Assembly: GCA_900540425.1 (NCBI GenBank)
Contig: UQFU01000060.1
Location: forward strand, 1-10,634
DNA from: an uncultured Alphaproteobacteria bacterium
Lineage (GTDB): Bacteria > Pseudomonadota > Alphaproteobacteria > RF32 > CAG-239
DNA length: 10,634 nt
Direction of reading: 5' to 3'
Part shown: positions 4,921-10,634 of the stretch, piece by piece
Numbering within the stretch: the first letter of the stretch is position 1
How the letters are laid out: each line of letters begins with the position of its first letter
Notes under the pieces: model-generated
What the model was told of the DNA's origin: nothing
Seen by the model: only the letters and a program-made list of their open reading frames with translations
Database searches by the model: none
Position numbers and translations under genes: made by a program

Positions 4921-5355
4921 ATGGATTTGAACGATCGTCTCCGCACCTTAAAAAAACGTCAGAAAGATCTCCAGGCCGAGCTTGATCTTAACACCAACGA
5001 ACTGGCCGACATCTATCGGCAAATCTACCAAAAAAGAATCGATGACGAAATCGACGAATATCGTATTATTAGCCGTGAGTTTGTCCGCACTTTTCATCCT
5101 ACGCCCGAACAGTTGAAGCTGCTTTTTCAACCGATTTCACATTTATTTTATCTACGTCTTAGCCAAGGTGCTTATGCGCGGCTGTATGCTTTGCATATCC
5201 GTTTTGTCTGGCAACTGGTTGCTTATCCGCCGCGCTATTGGTCGACCGCTTCCCGGCTGGGGGCTAAACTGACCAAGCAAATCAGCGATGCCCTGAGCGG
5301 ATACGGGCTTTATCTCGGCATGAATATTGAAAATATTTTCTCAGCCTCACTCTAA
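4921..5355 (+). CDS. Small protein: coiled coil fused to an RNA polymerase alpha C-terminal-like domain
   Basis: The 144-residue product has two parts. Residues 1-55 form a charged, heptad-like helix (DRLRTLKKRQKDLQAEL...), probably a coiled coil for self-association. Residues 67-140 resemble the C-terminal domain of RNA polymerase alpha: LRLSQGAYARLYALHIRFVWQLV aligns without gaps with the E. coli segment LELTVRSANCL...IGDLV, and RLGAKLTKQISDALSGYGLYLGM aligns over 23 positions with [23 protein letters not shown]. The helix-hairpin-helix core (LG...I.D.L...GL.LGM) is kept. By this alignment the DNA-contact residues are mostly lost: Arg265 is Gly, Asn268 Ala, Lys271 Tyr, Glu302 Gln; Lys298 remains. 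It is far too short to be RpoA itself. AAAGGA (4908-4913) is 7 bases before the ATG. The role is inferred: contact with polymerase, a regulator or nucleic acid. Confidence 0.8.
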   Translation: MDLNDRLRTLKKRQKDLQAELDLNTNELADIYRQIYQKRIDDEIDEYRIISREFVRTFHPTPEQLKLLFQPISHLFYLRLSQGAYARLYALHIRFVWQLVAYPPRYWSTASRLGAKLTKQISDALSGYGLYLGMNIENIFSASL

Positions 5356-5365
5356 GACGGGCAGC

Positions 5366-5390
5366 GCCCCGAAGAAAATAACACCGGGGC
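5366..5390. terminator. Hairpin between convergent genes, possible weak terminator
   Basis: GCCCCG (5366-5371) pairs with CGGGGC (5385-5390) around a 13-base loop, between the ends of the alpha-CTD-like gene (5355) and fadL (5411). Neither side has a proper T tract, so intrinsic termination is uncertain. Confidence 0.3.
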
Positions 5391-5410
5391 ACTAAAATCA
5401 GCAAAGCTTA

Positions 5411-6664
5411 TCAGAAATTATAATTCAACCCCACCGCCAAAATATGAATATCATTTTCATATTTGGCTTTCATTGAACCGCGCAAGGCATCGCCTTCGTG
5501 GTGCCCGTCGAGGTTCACCCGTCCTTTTTCGGCCCGAATATAGGTATAGCCGAGATTAAGCGTAGTCCGGTCGTCAAGGCTGTATTCAATGCCGCCGGAA
5601 TACCACAATCTGTCGGCATCGGGAATACGCGGCGTCCGGTAATATTCGCCGACCGCTCCCTGATCAACCGCAAAACCGGCGCGGAATTTCCATTTGTCAT
5701 TATAACGATAGCTGGCGCCGACGGCATAAAAAGTGGTATCTTTCCATTTTTCCTGAGTAATGCTGTCAATACCGTTCTGGCCCAATATCCGCAATTCTTT
5801 AAACGAAGACCAGTATGTGCGCCCGAATTCGGCCATGACCGACCATTGGTCGTTAATATCGTGATATGCTCCGAAAGTCAAATTTGCAGGCGTTGTCAGG
5901 CGGGCGGAGATATTTTGATCCATATCCACCGCTTTGCTGAAGTCAATATTGCCTTTGAGCTTGTGTTTAATTTGGCTGCGATACCCAATCCCAAAGCGCG
6001 TATTGTCGGAATATTCATACATGGCTCCCAAGGTATAACCGATATCCAGAGCATCGCCGTAGAGTTTGGTATGGTCTTCCTGCGGGCGTATTCCGTTCAT
6101 GGTAATCTGGGCATTAGAGAGTTTGGCACGCACATACTGCATTTGGAATCCCGCCCCCAAAGACAATTTGCAAAACGGCCGATAAGCAATCATCGGCGTG
6201 GCGGTCAGCGTCTTGACGTCCGACTTGGTACCATGGAAGCGGCCGGCCCAGTCATCATCATAAGTCGTTATCATACCGAAAGGCGTATTCAACGAAAAAG
6301 CCGCCGTCCATTTGTTGTCAATCTGATGAGAAATATAAAAATTCGGCGATACGGCCGCATGTACAATATTTCCGGTGTAGCCGGTTTCGGTATGTCCGGC
6401 CACCAAATTGTCAGAACTGGCGGTTTTGGCTTTGGAACGCGGAGCAATCCAAGTACCGCCGACGGCCATTTTGGTACCGGTATGCCGCGTCAGCCCGGCC
6501 GGGTTAAAGTATGAATAGGTAATGTCTTCCGCTCCGGCGGTAGCTCCGGCAAACGCATTTCCCTGGGCAGCGGCTGACTGTTCTTTGAGGTTAAAACCGG
6601 AAGCAAGAACCTCCGGGCTTACGAATACGGCACAGAGAGCCGTACAGCACAAAAGTTTTTTCAT
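5411..6664 (-). CDS. fadL: Outer-membrane long-chain fatty acid transporter, FadL/OMPP1/TodX family
   Basis: FadL proteins are 14-strand outer-membrane beta-barrels that let long-chain fatty acids or other hydrophobic compounds diffuse into the cell. The 417-residue product has a signal peptide (MKKLLCCTALCAVFV..., cleavage probably after Ala21). The family's N-terminal plug signature follows: SGFNLKEQSAAAQGNAFAG (22-40) and the SYFNPAGL box with NPA at 54-56. Then come alternating aromatic beta strands, ending in VGLNYNF with a C-terminal Phe typical of BAM-inserted barrels. Length is close to E. coli FadL (446). The Shine-Dalgarno sequence is weak (AAAGTAGA). It is divergent from aas. No strong promoter was seen; TTGCAT/TAAAGA (minus strand, 6768-6741) is a poor candidate. 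Family is certain; the actual substrate is not readable, though the aas neighbour argues for fatty acids. Confidence 0.93.
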   Translation of the reverse strand: MKKLLCCTALCAVFVSPEVLASGFNLKEQSAAAQGNAFAGATAGAEDITYSYFNPAGLTRHTGTKMAVGGTWIAPRSKAKTASSDNLVAGHTETGYTGNIVHAAVSPNFYISHQIDNKWTAAFSLNTPFGMITTYDDDWAGRFHGTKSDVKTLTATPMIAYRPFCKLSLGAGFQMQYVRAKLSNAQITMNGIRPQEDHTKLYGDALDIGYTLGAMYEYSDNTRFGIGYRSQIKHKLKGNIDFSKAVDMDQNISARLTTPANLTFGAYHDINDQWSVMAEFGRTYWSSFKELRILGQNGIDSITQEKWKDTTFYAVGASYRYNDKWKFRAGFAVDQGAVGEYYRTPRIPDADRLWYSGGIEYSLDDRTTLNLGYTYIRAEKGRVNLDGHHEGDALRGSMKAKYENDIHILAVGLNYNF

Positions 6665-6837
6665 GAGTTCTACTTTAAAAGTTAGTCCGGGGCAGCCGCC
6701 GAAAAAATCCGTCCCTCAGCCTTCAACCTGCCTTGATGAATCTTTAACCTAAAAATGACAAAATGCAATCGTAAATTTATCCACCTCTGGACAACCGGAT
6801 TAAAATCATTAAAATTCAACATGTTAAACAAATATTA

Positions 6838-6853
6838 TGTCAAAATTTTGACA
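6838..6853. promoter_or_regulatory. 16-bp perfect palindrome between fadL and aas, candidate operator
   Basis: TGTCAAAATTTTGACA is a perfect inverted repeat. Its right half forms the TTGACA of the candidate aas promoter, so a bound protein would block polymerase. The position between two divergent lipid-uptake genes fits an operator for a fatty-acid-responsive regulator, but no regulator gene is in the window and the site does not match one I know. Confidence 0.45.
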
Positions 6854-6876
6854 ACTTTCCGTTTTTGCTTTACTTT
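6848..6876 (+). promoter_or_regulatory. Candidate promoter of aas
   Basis: TTGACA (6848-6853) is consensus and is followed after 17 bases by TACTTT (6871-6876), a poor -10. An alternative -10 (TAATATAT, 6902-6909) would leave only a few bases of leader. The start point therefore stays open. Confidence 0.35.
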
Positions 6877-6931
6877 TGGAACGGTTTTTGATTACATAAG
6901 TTAATATATCCTTAACCTGCGGAGAACTATC

Positions 6932-9136
6932 TTGCGCGAATTTATTAAGTTTGGGCTCAGAACCGTTTTTAAGCTCTTTAAAGTACGGTGCAATATTCAA
7001 TTTGACGAGGCTTCCCTGCCGTCCAAAGCCGTTTATGTTTCTAACCACGTTTCTTCTCTCGATCCGGTTTTGTTGTTTGCTTTTCTGCCGGGAAATCCGG
7101 TTTTTGCCCTCAACGGGCATCTATACCGCCGCAAGTGGATCCGTTTTTTGATGCGCAGGGCCGACGTTGTTTTGTTTAATCCGATTGAACCGGGCGATAT
7201 CAAAGGGCTGATTGCCCAAGTTGACGGCGGGCGGCAGGTGGTAATCTTTGCCGAAGGGCGGATGACCGAAAACGGCGGTCTGATGAAGATTTACGAGGCG
7301 CCGGGTCTGGTGGCCGACAAATCGAAAGCGCCGCTGATTCCGATTTGGATTAACGGGCCTCAATATGGGTACTTTTCAAAAACCAAAGGGAAACTTCCCC
7401 ACCGGCCGCTGCCCAAAGTCATGATTACGGTCGGCAAACCGCGCAGCTTTAAGCTGAAAGACGAACTCCGCCGCCAGCGCGACCATATCAGCAACGAGGT
7501 TTACCAAATTCTTCGCGAAATGAGTTTTGAGGTTAACTATAACCCGAACATTTCTCTATTTGCCCAGTTGATGAAAACCGCCAAGATTCATTCCAAAAAA
7601 GGATTGCTGCGCCGGCCGCAGTTTGTGGAGGACATTCAGCGCATTCCCAATTCTTATAAAGACATCATTATCAAATCTTTTGTTTTGGGAAAATACTTTA
7701 AGCGCCGCACTTTGCCGGGCGACCATGTTGCCTTGCTGCTGCCCAACTCAATCGCCGCCGTTTGCACGTTTTTCGGGTTGTCGGCTTATGACCGGGTTCC
7801 GGTAATGCTTAATTTTTCGGTCGGGGCGCAAAATATGGTTTCAATGTGCAATACCGCCCAAGTCAAAATTGTCATTACCTCGCTGACCTTTATTAAGACA
7901 GCCAAACTTGAGAGTACGGCAGAGGTCTTGAAAGCCAACGGTTTTAACATCGTTTATTTGGAATCTTTGCGCAAGGACATCGGGCTGTGGGAAAAAATCA
8001 ACGCTTATCTGCGTTATAAAATCAAGCGGGTGCCGCACAAGGACGGCGGCAGCAAAAAAGCGGTCATTTTGTTTACGTCCGGTTCGGAAGGAGCGCCCAA
8101 GGCCGTGGTTCTGAGCCATGCCAACATTATTTCGAACATCAAGCAAATGTCGGCAATTGAAACGATTAACACGACAGATACTGTTTTTAACGCCCTGCCG
8201 ATGTTTCACAGTTTCGGTCTCACGGTAGGAACATTGTTTCCGCTTTTGGAAGGCGCCAAACTGTTTCTTTATCCCTCGCCGCTGCATTATCGCATTGTTG
8301 CCGAGCTGGTTTATGAAATCGGAGCGACAATCATGTTCGGCACCGACACGTTTTTCCGCGGCTATGGGCGGATTGCGCATCCGTTTGATTTTCACAACGT
8401 CCGTTTTATGTTCGGAGGCGCAGAGGCGGTCAAGGCCGACACGCGCGACATGTGGATGGAGCGGCTCGGCATCCGGGTTATGGAAGCTTACGGCGCAACG
8501 GAGTGCTCGCCGGTGGTTACGGCCAATAACCGGATTTTTAACCGTTTCGGCTCTATCGGGAAACTGCTGCCGGCCATGGAATACCGGATTGAACCGGTAG
8601 ACGGGATTGAAAAAGGCGGCGAACTGGTCGTTCGCGGGCCAAACGTCATGCTGGGGTATATCATGCCGGACAATCCGGGCGTTTTGAAGCCGCTCGAAAA
8701 CGGCTGGTATCATACCGGAGACGTGGTGGAGATTGATGAAATCGGCTTTATTTACATTAAAGACCGGATTAAGCGTTTTGCCAAAATCGGCGGCGAGATG
8801 GTTTCGCTCAATGCTGTGGACAACATGGTGCGCAAAGCCTATGAGTGGATGTCGCCGCAAGACAAAACCGGCGAAGGCAGCACCGACATGTTCAGCTACG
8901 GCGTGGTGGCCATTCCGCACGAGAGCAAAGGCGAGCAGATTGTTCTGGTTACCAACAACCGCATGGTCACGCAGGAAGTGCTGCACAGCTATATCAAAAA
9001 TAACGGCATGTCCGAGCTTTATTTGCCGCGGGTTATTCTGTTTCGGGACAAGCTGCCGGTTTTTGCTACCGGAAAAGCCGATAATGTTACATTAAAAAAG
9101 GAAGTTTTAGAAGAACTTAGCGGAAAAAGCGAATAA
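6932..9136 (+). CDS. aas: Bifunctional acyl-ACP synthetase / 2-acylglycerophosphoethanolamine acyltransferase
   Basis: Aas activates a free fatty acid with ATP onto acyl carrier protein and transfers the acyl group to the 2-acyl lysophospholipid at the inner membrane. The 734-residue product follows E. coli Aas (719) end to end. N-terminal PlsC-type acyltransferase: NHVSSLD (38-44, the HX4D motif) and FAEGR (106-110). C-terminal adenylate-forming domain: P-loop ILFTSGSEGAPK (379-390), ALPMFHSFGLTVG (421-433), YPSPLHYRIV (447-456), YGATE (520-524), YHTGD (593-597), KRFAKIGGEMVSL (614-626), and the likely catalytic Lys715 in ATGKADNVTLKK. All catalytic motifs are present. The start is TTG 6932, set by GGAG (6921-6924) 7 bases upstream; no ATG fits. 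The lysophospholipid flippase LplT, often next to or fused with Aas, is absent here. The fadL neighbour supports a fatty-acid uptake and recycling role. Confidence 0.95.
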   Translation: MREFIKFGLRTVFKLFKVRCNIQFDEASLPSKAVYVSNHVSSLDPVLLFAFLPGNPVFALNGHLYRRKWIRFLMRRADVVLFNPIEPGDIKGLIAQVDGGRQVVIFAEGRMTENGGLMKIYEAPGLVADKSKAPLIPIWINGPQYGYFSKTKGKLPHRPLPKVMITVGKPRSFKLKDELRRQRDHISNEVYQILREMSFEVNYNPNISLFAQLMKTAKIHSKKGLLRRPQFVEDIQRIPNSYKDIIIKSFVLGKYFKRRTLPGDHVALLLPNSIAAVCTFFGLSAYDRVPVMLNFSVGAQNMVSMCNTAQVKIVITSLTFIKTAKLESTAEVLKANGFNIVYLESLRKDIGLWEKINAYLRYKIKRVPHKDGGSKKAVILFTSGSEGAPKAVVLSHANIISNIKQMSAIETINTTDTVFNALPMFHSFGLTVGTLFPLLEGAKLFLYPSPLHYRIVAELVYEIGATIMFGTDTFFRGYGRIAHPFDFHNVRFMFGGAEAVKADTRDMWMERLGIRVMEAYGATECSPVVTANNRIFNRFGSIGKLLPAMEYRIEPVDGIEKGGELVVRGPNVMLGYIMPDNPGVLKPLENGWYHTGDVVEIDEIGFIYIKDRIKRFAKIGGEMVSLNAVDNMVRKAYEWMSPQDKTGEGSTDMFSYGVVAIPHESKGEQIVLVTNNRMVTQEVLHSYIKNNGMSELYLPRVILFRDKLPVFATGKADNVTLKKEVLEELSGKSE

Positions 9137-9149
9137 ATTTCGGCTTTTG

Positions 9150-9174
9150 CCCAAATGCAGCCTTGCTATTTGGG
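9150..9174. terminator. Hairpin after aas, weak terminator candidate
   Basis: CCCAAATGCA (9150-9159) pairs with TGC and ATTTGGG (9164-9174, one bulged T) around GCCT. No T tract follows, so it may be a weak or Rho-assisted end for aas, or a structure overlapping the next promoter. Confidence 0.35.
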
Positions 9175-9190
9175 TGAGAATTATTATAAT
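9163..9190 (+). promoter_or_regulatory. Promoter of the cysteine-rich protein gene
   Basis: TTGCTA (9163-9168) and a consensus TATAAT (9185-9190) are 16 bases apart. Transcription would start near 9197, 25 bases before the ATG. The -35 box lies within the 3' arm of the hairpin at 9150-9174. Confidence 0.6.
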
Positions 9191-9221
9191 TTAAGTGTAG
9201 TTATTATTGATGGAGATTAAA

Positions 9222-10385
9222 ATGCGGATGTTGTTTCCCTTGCCGGTGTTGGTTGCCGGTTTGATTTTTGCGGCTGCCGACAATGTAAAGGCTGCGACGA
9301 CTTTTTTGCCGGACTGGTCAGAAAGCGGTCTTGACTTCAATAGTGAAGACAATCCTGACATCAGCCAAGACGAAGATTTATGCATTGAGGCCGTTGACGG
9401 CAACGGCAACAGGCTGTATCACATGGCCGACGGTTGTCCGGTTCCCAAAAAATTTGATGAATATTGCGCTCATGACGATCGTTACATTTCCGAATGTTAT
9501 TGTCACGAGCCTTTTGTTTATACCTGTACTTATCCTTACAAGGGAGACACCCGGGAAGTAGACGATGAGTTTGGTTATTCAAACTGCGACGACTTGTGGG
9601 TTGCCTGCTGCGATACCACTTGTCCGGCCGGGTCTTCGACCACTCATCCGGGCGGATGTCCGAATACTTACGGCAGCAACGGCTGCGGCGAAACCTGTTA
9701 CGGCCCCTATCAGGAATGCTGTTATCCTGAATCCGACGAAACTGGCTGTTCCTGTGGCACAACGACCTGCGGCGACGGCTGCGGCGGCACGCGTACCTGC
9801 TGTGCGGCATGTCCGGAGCCGGAAGAACCAGAACCGGAGCCGACACCGGACGAACCCGATCCGGCGCCTGTTGACCCCGGAGAATCGGAAGACAACAGCA
9901 ATCCCTGCGCCGGCGTTACCTGCCCAACCGGCAAAAGCTGCTCAAAGTGCAAAACTTACACTTCCAATGCCTGCTGCTCAATGGTTTGTACCGAATGTGA
10001 CGATACCGATCCCTGCGCCGGACAAAGCTGCCCGACCAGCGTGGCCTGCGGCACGGAAGGCTGTGCTTCCTACAGTACCAAAACAGATTGCTGCCCTTCG
10101 GTTTGCACCAAATGCAACGAAATAAAAACCTGTACACCGGTCAGTTGCTCACACAGCAGCAAACAAACCGGCGAAGGCTGGTCTTGCACCTCGTGTACCG
10201 GAACAAAATCCGACTGTTCGACTTATTCGGGCTGGAACTGCACTTATACCAAACCGAAACCGGACTGCTCACATTGCAACAATTATACTGATGGCGGCGG
10301 CTGTCGCAGCAGATGTATCTGGCATTGTGAAAGAGGATCATCTTGGGACGGCAAAATAGGCGGTTTGACTTGTGCTATCCGCTAA
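9222..10385 (+). CDS. Secreted cysteine-rich repeat protein of unknown function
   Basis: The 387-residue product has a signal peptide (MRMLFPLPVLVAGLIFAAADNVKA, cleavage probably after residue 24) and a mature part with 50 cysteines. Layout: an acidic N-terminal region with spaced Cys; Cys-rich modules with CC pairs (about 130-190); an acidic Pro-Glu-Asp linker (PEPEEPEPEPTPDEPDPAP, about 193-222); two related modules, PCAGVTCPTGKSC...CCSMVCTEC and PCAGQSCPTSVAC...CCPSVCTKC; a more divergent third (KTCTPVSCSH...); and a Cys-rich end. No Cys sits in the signal peptide and there is no lipobox, so a disulfide-bonded periplasmic, surface or extracellular protein is likely. The start is ATG 9222 with GGAG six bases before; in-frame TTG 9207 and ATG 9210 lack a ribosome binding site. 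I know no named family for it. It stands alone between promoter and terminator. Confidence 0.85.
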   Translation: MRMLFPLPVLVAGLIFAAADNVKAATTFLPDWSESGLDFNSEDNPDISQDEDLCIEAVDGNGNRLYHMADGCPVPKKFDEYCAHDDRYISECYCHEPFVYTCTYPYKGDTREVDDEFGYSNCDDLWVACCDTTCPAGSSTTHPGGCPNTYGSNGCGETCYGPYQECCYPESDETGCSCGTTTCGDGCGGTRTCCAACPEPEEPEPEPTPDEPDPAPVDPGESEDNSNPCAGVTCPTGKSCSKCKTYTSNACCSMVCTECDDTDPCAGQSCPTSVACGTEGCASYSTKTDCCPSVCTKCNEIKTCTPVSCSHSSKQTGEGWSCTSCTGTKSDCSTYSGWNCTYTKPKPDCSHCNNYTDGGGCRSRCIWHCERGSSWDGKIGGLTCAIR

Positions 10386-10402
10386 GTTTTGCAAGCTCTG
10401 AA

Positions 10403-10430
10403 AAAGCTCCGTTTCGACGGAGCTTTTTTT
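10403..10430 (+). terminator. Strong intrinsic terminator of the cysteine-rich gene
   Basis: AAAGCTCCGT (10403-10412) pairs with ACGGAGCTTT (10417-10426) around a TTCG tetraloop, followed by an uninterrupted T tract to 10430. Confidence 0.95.
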
Positions 10431-10476
10431 GGAGATTCAAAGAATAATATGGCTTATTTATTCCTTGGATATCCGG

Positions 10477-10602
10477 CTATTCTTCGCCCTTCAGACTCAG
10501 ACCGAGTATGACCTGCACAGGCACGGCGTTTCCCCTGTTTCCTTTTGTCATTCCGGGCTTGTTTTTTTTACTGTCATTTCGGGCTTGTTTTTTTGCTGTC
10601 AT
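10477..10602 (-). other. Very short open frame reading out of the repeat cluster
   Basis: A 41-codon frame from ATG 10602 begins inside the palindromic repeats and continues into unique sequence, ending GNAVPVQVILGLSLKGEE. The unique part reads like a protein end, but there is no ribosome binding site. It is either a remnant of a gene end or chance. Otherwise 10431-10545 holds no recognisable feature. Confidence 0.15.
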
Positions 10603-10626
10603 TCCGGGCTTGACCCGGAATCCAGG
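10546..10626 (+). repeat. Three tandem ATTCCGGG-type repeat units, two half and one full
   Basis: TGTCATTCCGGGCTT at 10546-10560, TGTCATTTCGGGCTT at 10572-10586, and a full unit at 10597-10626 in which ATTCCGGG (10601-10608) pairs with CCCGGAAT (10614-10621) and CCAGG follows. The half units are separated by T-rich spacers, giving a period of 25-26 bp. This is the family seen at 4238-4345. Confidence 0.88.
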
Positions 10627-10634
10627 CGGCTAAG

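Noticed and set aside
4699..5355. Type III toxin-antitoxin locus (RNA, terminator, small gene)
   Set aside because: The gene order is similar, but the RNA lacks the tandem pseudoknot repeats of such antitoxins and the protein resembles alpha-CTD, not a ToxN-like endoribonuclease.
5498..6514. 338-codon open frame on the plus strand
   Set aside because: It lies antisense within fadL, whose product has a signal peptide and full family motifs. The antisense translation has no recognisable domain.
6778..6786. DnaA box-like TTATCCACC between fadL and aas
   Set aside because: A single near-match without a cluster of boxes, an AT-rich unwinding region or dnaA/dnaN neighbours does not support an origin.
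7841..8986. 381-codon open frame on the minus strand
   Set aside because: Antisense shadow of aas, which is unambiguous along its full length.
9207..9221. TTG 9207 or ATG 9210 as start of the cysteine-rich gene
   Set aside because: Neither has a ribosome binding site; GGAG at 9212-9215 is correctly spaced for ATG 9222, which also gives a clean signal peptide.

Overview
The window most likely comes from an alphaproteobacterium with moderate GC content, possibly host-associated and uncultured. The taxonomic call is inference. It rests on the ribosomal protein forms (a 155-residue L13 and an S9 with an N-terminal extension), the Gram-negative outer-membrane gene fadL, and abundant dispersed palindromic repeats of the ATTCCGGG...CCCGGAAT type. 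No rRNA, tRNA, insertion sequence or CRISPR array was seen.

Layout. Bases 1-300 are a repeat module plus AT-rich spacer. A clear promoter then drives the rplM-rpsI operon (375-1315), closed by a terminator. Next is a small secreted OB-fold (BOF/YgiW-like) protein (1460-1813) with its own terminator. A 528-residue minus-strand protein of unknown function carrying an HNH-like motif (1865-3451) is driven by a perfect consensus sigma-70 promoter. That promoter is back to back with a second near-consensus promoter for a 450-base unit (about 3576-4030), which encodes either a 122-residue unknown protein or an RNA. Bases 4030-4660 contain no convincing gene and are packed with repeats: three hairpin modules related to the one at the window start, a facing pair of palindromic repeats, and a tandem array of about 27-bp units.

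The most unusual locus is 4666-5355. A promoter precedes a strongly structured RNA of about 195 bases with its own intrinsic terminator. Directly after it lies a small gene whose product joins an N-terminal coiled coil to a domain resembling the C-terminal domain of RNA polymerase alpha. The RNA contains mutually exclusive pairings that could couple its folding to both termination and access to the ribosome binding site.

The next pair forms a coherent lipid-uptake unit. fadL (minus strand) and aas (plus strand) are divergent: FadL would bring long-chain fatty acids across the outer membrane, and Aas would activate them on ACP and/or attach them to lysophospholipids. A perfect 16-bp palindrome lies between them. 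The window ends with a secreted protein containing 50 cysteines and repeated Cys-rich modules, a strong terminator, and another cluster of ATTCCGGG-type repeats.
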